The notes below the pieces were generated by a model. The model made no database searches and had not been told where the DNA came from. It saw nothing but the letters and a program-made list of their open reading frames with translations. 21,230 bases of DNA from Lachnoclostridium sp. UBA3775 (GTDB lineage: Bacteria; Bacillota; Clostridia; Lachnospirales; Lachnospiraceae), in NCBI GenBank assembly GCA_002369525.1, contig DFFN01000152.1, positions 1 to 21,230 of the forward strand, given 5' to 3'. The translations under genes were made by a program, and so were the position numbers. This document shows, in pieces, positions 13,161 to 21,230 of the stretch (positions are counted from its first letter, which is position 1; each line of letters begins with the position of its first letter).

Positions 13161-16100
13161 ATGATGAAAAACCAGGAGTTTGAACATGATGCCTGCGGTA
13201 TCGGAGCAGTGGTTGATATTAAAGGAAGAAAGAACCACGCTACCGTAACGAATGCACTTGACATTGTCGAGAGTCTCGAACATCGTGCCGGGAAGGATGC
13301 CGAAGGTTTAACGGGTGACGGAGTCGGGATCATGCTTCAGATATCCCATAAGTTCTTTTCCGGGGCAGCCGCCGAATGCGGCATAAGCCTTAAGGGAGAG
13401 AGGGAGTACGGCATAGGCATGTTCTTCTTCCCGAAGGGAAAACGCTGCCGTCAGGCAATGAAGATGTTTGAAATCATAGCGGGCAAGGAGGGTCTTGGCT
13501 TCCTCGGATGGAGAAAGGTTCCGTCAAGGACGGAAATTCTCGGAAGCAAGGCAATAAAGGCAATGCCCGAAATATATCAGGGCTTTATCGAAAAGCCCGG
13601 CGATGTTGCAAAGGGACTTGATTTTGACCGTAAGCTTTATATAGTCCGCAGGCTTTTTGAACAGGCAAGCCCGGATACATATGTGGTTTCGTGTTCCTCA
13701 AGGACCATAGTATACAAGGGCATGTTTCTCGTGGGCCAGCTCCGCGGATTTTTCCCGGATCTTTCTGACCCGAGGATGGAGTGTGCGATCGCACTTGTGC
13801 ATTCACGTTTTTCGACAAATACCGAGCCCAGCTGGATGAGGGCACATCCGAACCGCCTTATCGTTCACAACGGCGAGATCAACACGATAAAGGGTAATGC
13901 CGACAAGATGCGCTCACGCGAGGAAAGCCTGAAGAGCAGAGTCTTCGAGGAGGATCTTTACAAGGTGCTTCCCGTTGTCAATACCGAGGGCTCCGATTCC
14001 GCAATGCTTGACAATGCCCTGGAATTTCTGATGATGAGCGGAATGCCCCTGCCTCTTGCCGTAATGACGCTGATACCCGAGCCCTGGGCAAACAATAAAG
14101 GCATGAGCCCTGAGAAGAAGGATTTTTATGAGTACTATGCAACAATGATGGAGCCGTGGGACGGCCCCGCATCAATTCTTTTCTCCGACGGCGATGTTAT
14201 GGGTGCAGTGCTTGACCGTAACGGCCTCAGGCCGTCAAGATACTATATTACCGATGACGATACCCTGATACTTGCATCCGAGGTCGGAGTAATGAATGTG
14301 CCTCAGGAAAAGGTGGTAAAGAAGGACCGCCTGCGTCCCGGAAGGATGCTGCTTGTCGATACCGTAAAGGGCGAGCTGATAGAGGACGAAAAACTGAAGG
14401 AGTATTACAGCACCGGAGCACCCTACGGCGAGTGGCTTGACGGAAATCTTGTGGAGCTTAAGAAACTCCGTATTCCTAACGAGAGAATAGAGGAATACAC
14501 AAGGGAGGAAAGAGCAAAGCTTTACAAGGCCTTCGGCTATACCTACGAGTCGCTTCGCGTGAACATACTGCCCATGGCAAAGACCGGAGCAGAGACAGTG
14601 CTTGCAATGGGTGCGGATCTTGCCCTGCCTTCACTTTCAAAGCAGTACCCTCCGCTGTTTGATTACTTCAGGCAGCTTTTCGCCCAGGTGACCAATCCGC
14701 CTATCGATGCGATACGTGAGGAAATCGTGACAAGCACAACGATGTTTCTCGGAAAAGGCGGCAATCTTCTTGAGAAGACCCCCGAAAACTGCAGGATGCT
14801 GAGAATCAACAATCCCATCCTCACCGATACCGACCTTTTAAAGATAAAGAGCCTCAACAGACCGGGTCTTAAGGCAGGAGTCATCCCGATCATATATTAT
14901 AAAAATTCTTCGCTTAAATCCGCGATCGACAAAATGTTCATGGATGCCGACAAGGCGATAAACAAGGGCGATACGATACTTATACTTTCCGACAGGGGAG
15001 TTGACGAGTACCATGTTGCCATTCCTTCTTTGCTTGCGCTGTCCGCATTGCAGCAGTATCTTGTGCGCACAAAGAAGAGGACCTCTCTTTCGCTGGTGCT
15101 TGAAACTGCAGAGCCCAGGGAAGTACATCATTTCGCGGCGCTCATGGGCTTTGGCGCATCGGCCGTCAACCCCTACCTTGCCCATGAGGCCATCAGGCAG
15201 CTGGTTGAGGACCATATGCTTGACAAGGATGTTTATGCGGCGATAGATGACTATAATTCGGCCATAATCCACGGTATCGTAAAGATTGCCTCAAAAATGG
15301 GCATATCAACCCTGCAGTCCTATCAGGGCGCAAAGATTTTTGAAGCCATCGGTATTTCAAAGGAAGTCATTGACGAATATTTCACCGGTGTTACCAGCCG
15401 TGTGGGCGGACTTTCGCTTTCGGATATCGAAAAGGGAATAAATGTTTTCCATGAAAGCGCCTTCGATCCTTTGGAGCTTTCGACCGACATAAGCCTTGAC
15501 AGCGTCGGCTATCAGAAGGAAAGAAGCGGAGGTGAAAAGCATCTTTACAATCCTCAGACTATACATATGCTCCAGCTTGCAGCCCGCGGCGGCAAGTATG
15601 AGAATTTCAAAAAGTATTCCGAAATGATCACCGAAGAGGAAAAGGGAATAAGCCTCAGAGGACAGATAGATTTCAACTATCCGGGGGAGGGCATTCCAAT
15701 CGAAGAGGTAGAGCCTGTAAGCGAGATAGTAAAGCGTTTCAAGACAGGTGCGATGAGTTACGGCTCGATTTCAAAGGAAGCCCATGAGTGCCTTGCGCTT
15801 GCGATGAATAAAATAGGAGGCAAGTCGAACTCGGGCGAGGGCGGCGAAAGCGAGGACAGGCTTTTAAGCAAGGGTACCGATGAAGACCGCTGTTCCGCGA
15901 TAAAGCAGGTCGCATCGGGACGTTTCGGAGTTACCAGCAGATACCTGGTAAGCGCAAGAGAGCTGCAGATCAAGATGGCTCAGGGCGCAAAGCCCGGTGA
16001 GGGCGGCCAGCTTCCTGCAGGAAAGGTATATCCGTGGATCGCAGAATGCCGTCATTCCACGCCCGGAGTTGCACTGATATCGCCTCCGCCCCATCATGAC

Positions 16101-17687
16101 ATATATTCGATAGAGGATCTGGCCCAGCTGATATATGATCTGAAAAATGCCAACCGCGATGCAAGGATAAGCGTAAAGCTGGTGTCCGAGGCAGGCGTCG
16201 GAACAATAGCGGCAGGCGTGGCCAAGGCGGGAGCAGAGGTAATACTGATCTCAGGCTGGGACGGCGGAACGGGTGCCGCACCGAAAAACTCGATATATAA
16301 CGCAGGCCTTCCGTGGGAGCTCGGTCTTTCCGAAACCCACCGCAACCTCATAAGAAACGGTCTTAGAAACCGTGTAAGGATAGAGACCGACGGCAAGCTG
16401 ATGACAGGAAGGGATGTTGCGATCGCCTGCCTTTTGGGCGCCGAGGAATTCGGTTTTGCAACCGCGCCGCTTGTAACGATGGGCTGCGTAATGATGAGGG
16501 TATGTAATCTTGACACCTGCCCTGTAGGTGTCGCAACACAGAATCCGGAGCTCAGAAAACGTTTCACAGGCAAACCAGAATATGTCATCAACTTTATGAT
16601 GTTCATCGCTGAGGAACTCAGGGAATACATGGCAAAGCTCGGCTTCAGAACCATAGACGAGATGGTCGGCCACAGTGAATTCCTTAAAAAACGCGAGATG
16701 GGTAAGGAAGACCGTGCCGACAAACTGAATCTTTCACAGATACTTGACTCAAGCTATTCGGGTGCTCCTCATTCGCACTTTGAGAAAGAAGCCCTCTATG
16801 ATTACGAGCTTGAAAAGACGATGGACGTTAAAGTCCTTCTTCCTGAATATGAGGAAGTGCTTGAAAGCGGAAAGAAAAAAGCCGGAAAGAGTAAAGCCAT
16901 TAAGATTTCCAATACCGACAGGACCTTCGGTACCATGCTCGGCTCGGAAATCACAAAGCATTATCCCGAAGGACTTAAGGAGGGCAGCATAGTTATCCAC
17001 TGCGAAGGAAGCGCAGGACAGAGCTTTGCGGCATTCATTCCGAAGGGTCTGACGATCAAGGTTAACGGAGATGCCAACGATTATTTCGGCAAAGGACTTT
17101 CAGGCGGCAAGCTGGTGCTCATGCCCGATAAGGACTGCCCGGCAGATCCATCAGAGAATATCATAGTCGGAAATGCTGCGTTCTACGGTGCGACAAGCGG
17201 CAAGGCCTTTATCGAGGGTGTTGCGGGCGAGCGTTTCTGCGTAAGAAATTCCGGCATTAACGCAGTGGTACTCGGAGTAGGTGACCATGGCTGCGAATAT
17301 ATGACGGGCGGACGTGTCGCAATACTCGGTGAGACCGGAAAGAACTTTGCGGCCGGCATGAGCGGAGGTATCTGCTACGTGCTTGATAAGGAAAACAAGC
17401 TCTATACAAGGCTTAACAAAAACGGCCTTGAAAGCAGCGTGCTCTCGGAGAAAGAAGACATTGCTGAGCTTAAGAAAATGATCGAGGAATTCCATGCCGA
17501 AACAAAGAGCAAAAAGGCGGAAGAAATCCTGGAGAACTTTGAAGAGTATATACCTCACTTCAAGAAGATCATTCCTACCGACTACAGGAAAATAGTTGAG
17601 AAGACCAAGGAATTCCTTGCGGCAGGAAAGAGCGAAGATGAGGCGAAGGTTGAAGCCTTCTATACAATTACCAAGGCGGCAGAATAG
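13161..17687 (+). CDS. gltB: Glutamate synthase, large (alpha) subunit
   Basis: A 1508-residue large subunit of NADPH-type GOGAT. It hydrolyses glutamine and channels the ammonia to 2-oxoglutarate, forming glutamate. Domains in order: class II amidotransferase with N-terminal nucleophile Cys12 in HDACGIGAV (so 11 residues should be removed), about 12-420; central domain about 430-780; FMN/2-oxoglutarate TIM barrel about 790-1190, with AKPGEGGQLPAGKV, SPPPHHDIYSIEDLAQ and GWDGGTGAAP; and the GXGXG beta-helix domain from about 1240, with GATSGKAFIEG and GEYMTGG-like repeats. The [3Fe-4S] ligands are Cys1109, Cys1115 and Cys1120 in GCVMMRVCNLDTC. Length matches the family. The next gene, 14 bases on, encodes the electron-supplying small subunit. 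The operator over the promoter suggests nitrogen-responsive control. Confidence 0.97.
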   Translation: MMKNQEFEHDACGIGAVVDIKGRKNHATVTNALDIVESLEHRAGKDAEGLTGDGVGIMLQISHKFFSGAAAECGISLKGEREYGIGMFFFPKGKRCRQAMKMFEIIAGKEGLGFLGWRKVPSRTEILGSKAIKAMPEIYQGFIEKPGDVAKGLDFDRKLYIVRRLFEQASPDTYVVSCSSRTIVYKGMFLVGQLRGFFPDLSDPRMECAIALVHSRFSTNTEPSWMRAHPNRLIVHNGEINTIKGNADKMRSREESLKSRVFEEDLYKVLPVVNTEGSDSAMLDNALEFLMMSGMPLPLAVMTLIPEPWANNKGMSPEKKDFYEYYATMMEPWDGPASILFSDGDVMGAVLDRNGLRPSRYYITDDDTLILASEVGVMNVPQEKVVKKDRLRPGRMLLVDTVKGELIEDEKLKEYYSTGAPYGEWLDGNLVELKKLRIPNERIEEYTREERAKLYKAFGYTYESLRVNILPMAKTGAETVLAMGADLALPSLSKQYPPLFDYFRQLFAQVTNPPIDAIREEIVTSTTMFLGKGGNLLEKTPENCRMLRINNPILTDTDLLKIKSLNRPGLKAGVIPIIYYKNSSLKSAIDKMFMDADKAINKGDTILILSDRGVDEYHVAIPSLLALSALQQYLVRTKKRTSLSLVLETAEPREVHHFAALMGFGASAVNPYLAHEAIRQLVEDHMLDKDVYAAIDDYNSAIIHGIVKIASKMGISTLQSYQGAKIFEAIGISKEVIDEYFTGVTSRVGGLSLSDIEKGINVFHESAFDPLELSTDISLDSVGYQKERSGGEKHLYNPQTIHMLQLAARGGKYENFKKYSEMITEEEKGISLRGQIDFNYPGEGIPIEEVEPVSEIVKRFKTGAMSYGSISKEAHECLALAMNKIGGKSNSGEGGESEDRLLSKGTDEDRCSAIKQVASGRFGVTSRYLVSARELQIKMAQGAKPGEGGQLPAGKVYPWIAECRHSTPGVALISPPPHHDIYSIEDLAQLIYDLKNANRDARISVKLVSEAGVGTIAAGVAKAGAEVILISGWDGGTGAAPKNSIYNAGLPWELGLSETHRNLIRNGLRNRVRIETDGKLMTGRDVAIACLLGAEEFGFATAPLVTMGCVMMRVCNLDTCPVGVATQNPELRKRFTGKPEYVINFMMFIAEELREYMAKLGFRTIDEMVGHSEFLKKREMGKEDRADKLNLSQILDSSYSGAPHSHFEKEALYDYELEKTMDVKVLLPEYEEVLESGKKKAGKSKAIKISNTDRTFGTMLGSEITKHYPEGLKEGSIVIHCEGSAGQSFAAFIPKGLTIKVNGDANDYFGKGLSGGKLVLMPDKDCPADPSENIIVGNAAFYGATSGKAFIEGVAGERFCVRNSGINAVVLGVGDHGCEYMTGGRVAILGETGKNFAAGMSGGICYVLDKENKLYTRLNKNGLESSVLSEKEDIAELKKMIEEFHAETKSKKAEEILENFEEYIPHFKKIIPTDYRKIVEKTKEFLAAGKSEDEAKVEAFYTITKAAE

Positions 17688-17701
17688 AAAGGGAGAGCAT
17701 C

Positions 17702-19240
17702 ATGGGAAAACCAACAGGATTTATGGAGTATGAAAGAGTCGGAAATCCGGCCTTCGCTCCTCTTGAAAGAATAAAGAATTTCAATGAATTCCACGAGCCC
17801 CTGCCCGCAGAGGAAAGAAAAAAACAGGCGGCCCGCTGTATGGACTGCGGCGTACCGTTCTGCCAGGCAGGAGTAAAGATAAGCGGCATGTTTTCGGGAT
17901 GTCCCTTACATAACCTTGTGCCTGAGTGGAACGACCTCGTATACCACGGGAACATGGAGGCAGCAGCAGAAAGGCTGCTAAAGACAAACAATTTCCCTGA
18001 GTTTACCTCAAGGGTTTGCCCCGCACTTTGTGAGGCAGCATGTACATGTAACCTTAACGGACTTCCGGTAGCGACCAAGGAAAACGAAAATTCCATCATA
18101 GAATTTGCCTATGCAAACGGACTTATGGAGCCCAAGGCTCCGAAGACAAGGACGGGCAAAAAGGTTGCAGTCATAGGTTCAGGCCCCTCCGGACTTGCCT
18201 GCGCCGACCAGCTTAACAAGAGAGGCCATGAAGTTACGGTTTATGAAAGATTCGACCGTCCGGGCGGACTTTTAATGTACGGAATCCCGAACATGAAGCT
18301 TGAAAAACGTTTTATCCTCCGCCGCATCGAAAAAATGAAGGCTGAGGGCGTAGGATTTATGACTAACTGCAACGTGGGCAAAGACATCACATCCGAGGAG
18401 CTGCTTAATGATTATGATGCAGTGGTTCTCTGCTGCGGTGCATCAAATCCCAGAAACATAAACGCACCCGGACGTGACGCGGAGGGCATATATTTTGCAG
18501 TTGAATTCCTGCGTGGTGTGACAAAGAGCCTTCTGGATTCAGGATATGCAAAAGCAAATGCAGAAAATGCAGGTGCAGAGGAATTTGCCGCGATTATGGA
18601 AAAGTCCTTTTCAGAAGATACCTTCGTCAACTGCAAGGATAAGCACGTGATCATAATCGGCGGCGGCGACACCGGAAACGACTGTACCGGTACTGCAATC
18701 CGTCAGGGATGTGCGACGGTTACCCAGATTGAAATGATGCCCGAGCCTCCGCTTACAAGGCGCGAGAGCAATCCCTGGCCCGAATGGCCGCTCATCAAAA
18801 AGACCGACTACGGCGCAGAGGAAAGCATAGCGGTCTTTGGCCATGACCCGAGAGTATACCAGACAACGGTTACCGAGTTCCTTAAGAACGACGAAGGAAA
18901 GCTCTGCGGCGTAAAGACAGTAAAGCTTGAAAGCAAGACCGATCCCGAGACAGGAAGACGCTCTATGGTACCGGTTGAGGGTACCGAAGGCGAGCTGCCC
19001 GCAGACATCGTACTGATCGCGGCAGGTTTCCTCGGCTCAGAGGACTACGTCAGAAATGCATTCGGCGTGGAGGCTGACGGACGCAGCAATGTAAAGACCG
19101 CAGAAGGATTTTATTCGACAAATGTGCCTAAGGTATTTACCGCCGGTGACATGCATCGCGGCCAGTCCCTTGTCGTATGGGGCATCGCCGAGGGCAGAGC
19201 CTGCGCAAAGGAAGTTGACGAGTTTCTGATCAACGACTGA
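17702..19240 (+). CDS. gltD: Glutamate synthase, small (beta) subunit
   Basis: A 512-residue flavoprotein that oxidises NADPH on FAD and passes electrons through [4Fe-4S] centres to GltB. The N-terminal cluster domain has Cys46, Cys49, Cys54 and Cys67 (CMDCGVPFC onward) and a second group in CPALCEAACTC (106-116). The FAD-binding fold begins at VAVIGSGPSGLACADQLN (155-172) with the following YERFDRPGGLLMYGIPNMKL. The NADPH fold has HVIIIGGGDTGNDC (about 314-327), and TAGDMHRGQSLVVW near the end is the closing FAD motif. It is a little longer than many GltD proteins, apparently through an insert before the second nucleotide fold (around KANAENAGAEEFAAIMEKS). ATG 17702 follows AAAGGGAGAG. It is cotranscribed with gltB and ends before a terminator. 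Confidence 0.96.
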   Translation: MGKPTGFMEYERVGNPAFAPLERIKNFNEFHEPLPAEERKKQAARCMDCGVPFCQAGVKISGMFSGCPLHNLVPEWNDLVYHGNMEAAAERLLKTNNFPEFTSRVCPALCEAACTCNLNGLPVATKENENSIIEFAYANGLMEPKAPKTRTGKKVAVIGSGPSGLACADQLNKRGHEVTVYERFDRPGGLLMYGIPNMKLEKRFILRRIEKMKAEGVGFMTNCNVGKDITSEELLNDYDAVVLCCGASNPRNINAPGRDAEGIYFAVEFLRGVTKSLLDSGYAKANAENAGAEEFAAIMEKSFSEDTFVNCKDKHVIIIGGGDTGNDCTGTAIRQGCATVTQIEMMPEPPLTRRESNPWPEWPLIKKTDYGAEESIAVFGHDPRVYQTTVTEFLKNDEGKLCGVKTVKLESKTDPETGRRSMVPVEGTEGELPADIVLIAAGFLGSEDYVRNAFGVEADGRSNVKTAEGFYSTNVPKVFTAGDMHRGQSLVVWGIAEGRACAKEVDEFLIND

Positions 19241-19287
19241 ATCCACCGTTTTCATGAAGCGGGTTAGCAATAAACTGTAATTAATTG

Positions 19288-19324
19288 AAAAAGAGATCCC
19301 TCAAAAGGAAGGGTCTCTTTTTTT
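19288..19324 (+). terminator. Rho-independent terminator of gltBD
   Basis: AAAAAGAGATCCC (19288-19300) pairs with GGGTCTCTTTTT (19311-19322), with one bulged T and a ten-base loop, and runs into T's to 19324. It sits 47 bases after the gltD stop. Confidence 0.85.
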
Positions 19325-19349
19325 GCCATGAAGCGGTTTTTGTGAAAAA

Positions 19350-19365
19350 TGTATACAATTATACA
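19350..19365. promoter_or_regulatory. Distal copy of the GS-GOGAT operator
   Basis: TGTATACAATTATACA matches the gltB palindrome at 14 of 16 positions, differing only at the two central bases, and still fits GTA-N8-TAC. Its centre is 54 bases upstream of the proximal glnA site, roughly five helical turns, so two bound dimers could lie on the same face of the DNA. Confidence 0.55.
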
Positions 19366-19403
19366 ATCTTTTAAAAGCCTGTATTTGTTACTTTTACCAA
19401 AAA

Positions 19404-19419
19404 TGTATACATGTATACA
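19404..19419. promoter_or_regulatory. Proximal 16-bp palindromic operator upstream of glnA
   Basis: TGTATACATGTATACA, identical over all 16 bases to the site at 13072-13087. It ends eight bases before the glnA -35, with its centre near -52 relative to the expected start. That position suits an activator that touches RNA polymerase from upstream, in contrast to the repressor-like position at gltB. Confidence 0.7.
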
Positions 19420-19427
19420 ATTTGTTC

Positions 19428-19456
19428 TTGACACTGACATATTGCTGTAGTAGAAT
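19428..19456 (+). promoter_or_regulatory. Promoter of the type III glutamine synthetase gene
   Basis: A perfect -35 TTGACA at 19428-19433, a 17-base spacer, and TAGAAT at 19451-19456. Transcription should start near 19463, leaving a leader of about 69 bases. The leader holds the short palindrome CGGGCCCG (19481-19488) but no riboswitch or antiterminator fold that could be recognised. Confidence 0.85.
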
Positions 19457-19531
19457 CAAAACCGTAAAGAGCAGGAAGGCCGGGCCCGAAAGCTTTTTAA
19501 ACAAAAAAGATGCATAAAGGAGAGAATTACA

Positions 19532-21230
19532 ATGAGTACAGTAAAAGATTATTTCGGCTGCATGGTATTCGATGACAGACAAATGAAGGCAAGCCTTCCC
19601 GCAAAAGTTTATAATTCCCTGAAAAAGACCATAGATGAGGGCGCGGAGCTTGACCTTCGCGTTGCTAATGCAGTTGCAGAAGCCATGAAAGAATGGGCAC
19701 TCGCTAAAGGTGCCACCCACTACACACATTGGTTCCAGCCACTGACCGGTATCACGGCAGAGAAGCACGACAGCTTCATAGAGCCTTCACCGGACGGCGG
19801 AGTGATAATGGAATTCTCCGGCAAGGAGCTGATCAAAGGCGAGCCGGATGCATCTTCCTTCCCTACAGGCGGAATCAGAGCAACATTCGAGGCAAGGGGC
19901 TATACGACCTGGGATCCCACCTCATATGCATTCATCAAAGGAAAGACACTCTGCATCCCCACAGCATTCTGTGCATATGGCGGACAGGCACTTGACAAGA
20001 AAACCCCGCTGCTTCGTTCAATGGAAGCACTTAACAAGCAGGCTTTAAGAATATTAAGACTCTTCGGAAACACCACAGCAAAGAGAGTTACCTCTTCTGT
20101 AGGTCCCGAGCAGGAATACTTCCTTATCACAAAGGAAATGTATGATAAGAGACTTGACCTCAAGATGACGGGCCGCACCCTCTTCGGATCAAAGCCTCCC
20201 AAGGGACAGGAAATGGATGACCATTACTTCGGTATCATCAAGCCCCGCGTACAGGCATTCATGGAAGACCTGAACGAAGAGCTCTGGAAGCTCGGAATCC
20301 TCGCAAAGACCGAGCATAACGAGGTTGCTCCTTCCCAGCATGAGCTGGCACCTATCTATACAACAACAAACGTAGGTACCGATCACAACCAGCTGACAAT
20401 GGAGATAATGCAGAAGACAGCAATCAAGCATGGTCTTGTATGCCTGCTTCATGAGAAGCCTTTCGCAGGAGTAAACGGCAGCGGCAAGCATAACAACTGG
20501 TCGATAGGAACCGATGAAGGAGTAAACCTTCTTTCACCCGGCGAGACACCTTATGAAAATGCACAGTTCCTGCTTTTCCTCTGCGCAGTAATCAAGGCAG
20601 TTGATGATTATCAGGATCTTTTAAGACTTTCGGTAGCTACCGCAGGTAATGACCACAGACTTGGTGCAAACGAGGCTCCTCCCGCAGTAATCTCAATGTT
20701 CCTCGGCGAAGAGCTGGATGCAGTGCTTGAGGCAATTGAAAAGGATCAGCCTTATGCAGGTACCGAGAAGATGCAGATGAAGCTCGGAGTTGACACACTT
20801 CCTAAGTTCAACCGCGATACTACAGACCGTAACAGGACTTCACCTTTCGCATTTACCGGAAACAAGTTCGAGTTCAGAATGCTCGGTTCGTCAAACTCTA
20901 TAGCATGTGCAAACATAATGCTTAACGCAGCAGTTGCAGAGTCACTTAAAATATATGCAGACAGACTTGAAGGAGCAGCAGATTTTGAAACAGCCCTTCA
21001 TGATATGATAAAGAAGACCATCAAGGATCACAGACGCATCATATTCAACGGAAACGGTTATGATGACAAGTGGATCGAGGAGGCAACCAAGGTAAGAGGC
21101 CTTTCAAACTATCGTACAACGGCCGACTGCATGCCTCACCTGCTTGATGAGAAGAACGTAAAGATGCTTACAGGTCACAAGGTATTCACCCTTGAGGAAA
21201 TGAAGTCAAGATGCGAGATCATGCTTGAGA
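19532..21230 (+). CDS. glnN: Glutamine synthetase type III (3' end beyond the window)
   Basis: The first 566 residues of a GSIII enzyme, which normally has about 700 and forms a double-ring dodecamer. It makes glutamine from glutamate, ammonia and ATP. Visible landmarks: THWFQPLTGITAEKHDSF (64-81) and PTGGIRATFEARGYTTWD (111-128), both special to type III; metal and glutamate ligands in SSVGPEQEYFL (188-198) and KTEHNEVAPSQHELAP (259-274); GVNGSGKHNNWSI (313-325); and AGNDHRLGANEAPPA with FEFRMLGSSNS further on. ATG 19532 has AAAGGAGAG at 19516-19524. With gltBD just upstream it completes the GS-GOGAT cycle, and both units carry the same operator. No stop is reached before the right edge, so the C-terminal part cannot be judged. 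Confidence 0.95.
   Translation, partial: MSTVKDYFGCMVFDDRQMKASLPAKVYNSLKKTIDEGAELDLRVANAVAEAMKEWALAKGATHYTHWFQPLTGITAEKHDSFIEPSPDGGVIMEFSGKELIKGEPDASSFPTGGIRATFEARGYTTWDPTSYAFIKGKTLCIPTAFCAYGGQALDKKTPLLRSMEALNKQALRILRLFGNTTAKRVTSSVGPEQEYFLITKEMYDKRLDLKMTGRTLFGSKPPKGQEMDDHYFGIIKPRVQAFMEDLNEELWKLGILAKTEHNEVAPSQHELAPIYTTTNVGTDHNQLTMEIMQKTAIKHGLVCLLHEKPFAGVNGSGKHNNWSIGTDEGVNLLSPGETPYENAQFLLFLCAVIKAVDDYQDLLRLSVATAGNDHRLGANEAPPAVISMFLGEELDAVLEAIEKDQPYAGTEKMQMKLGVDTLPKFNRDTTDRNRTSPFAFTGNKFEFRMLGSSNSIACANIMLNAAVAESLKIYADRLEGAADFETALHDMIKKTIKDHRRIIFNGNGYDDKWIEEATKVRGLSNYRTTADCMPHLLDEKNVKMLTGHKVFTLEEMKSRCEIMLE

Noticed and set aside
16094..16723. A 209-codon open frame on the - strand within gltB
   Set aside because: It mirrors the highly conserved FMN barrel of GltB; its composition (Ser/Pro/Leu-rich) is typical of a reverse-frame shadow, and no ribosome site was seen.
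19368..19377. CTTTTAAAAG palindrome between the two glnA operator copies
   Set aside because: A ten-base AT-rich palindrome is easily produced by chance in an AT-rich intergenic region and has no second copy at gltB.
19463..19531. Riboswitch or ANTAR-type antiterminator hairpins in the glnA leader
   Set aside because: The leader is only about 69 bases. It has the short palindrome CGGGCCCG but no paired hairpins with the expected loops and no terminator ahead of the gene.

Overview
The window reads as a chromosomal stretch from an anaerobic low-to-mid-GC Firmicute, most likely a Lachnospiraceae-type clostridium. Supporting signs are strong AGGAGG-type ribosome sites, heavy use of AGA/AGG and ATA codons, a type III glutamine synthetase, and a NifS/IscU-type pair downstream of what looks like the end of a GGGtGRT-family gene. 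This placement is an inference from protein style, not a database match. All genes lie on the + strand, coding density is very high, and no mobile element, RNA gene, CRISPR array or broken gene was seen. No gene-free stretch exceeds 300 bases; the longest are 19241-19531, 82-251, 13012-13160 and 3899-4042, and each holds a terminator and/or a promoter.

Region 1 (1-81) is the last 26 codons of an upstream gene, followed by a terminator. Region 2 (about 174-3936) is a four-gene operon behind a near-consensus promoter (TTGACA-17-TAGAAT): cysteine desulfurase, IscU/NifU-type scaffold, a LysR-type regulator and an M20 metallopeptidase of the PepT-like type, closed by a 13-bp terminator.

Region 3 (4043-13058) is a tightly packed nine-gene organosulfur cluster: lipoprotein solute-binding protein, Xi-class GST-like enzyme, cysteine synthase paralogue 1, ABC ATPase, ABC permease, cysteine synthase paralogue 2 (divergent), GNAT acetyltransferase, a trans-sulfuration-type PLP enzyme, and a MalY/PatB-type C-S lyase. 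It is closed by a terminator. The gene content suggests import of a sulfur compound, release of its sulfur as thiol or sulfide (GST-like thiol transfer and/or PLP C-S lyases), and recapture of that sulfur as cysteine. The cysteine can then feed the cysteine desulfurase of region 2. No sulfonate monooxygenase is present, so an ordinary aerobic sulfonate pathway is unlikely. This is the best candidate for an undescribed system in the window.

Region 4 (13061-21230) is nitrogen assimilation: gltB and gltD (NADPH-type glutamate synthase) and, after a terminator, a type III glutamine synthetase gene that runs off the right edge. The gltB and glnA promoters share an identical 16-bp palindrome (TGTATACATGTATACA), and a third near-copy lies further upstream of glnA. 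This suggests one dedicated regulator for the GS-GOGAT pair. The palindrome covers the -35/spacer at gltB but lies upstream of the -35 at glnA, so the sign of regulation may differ between the two.
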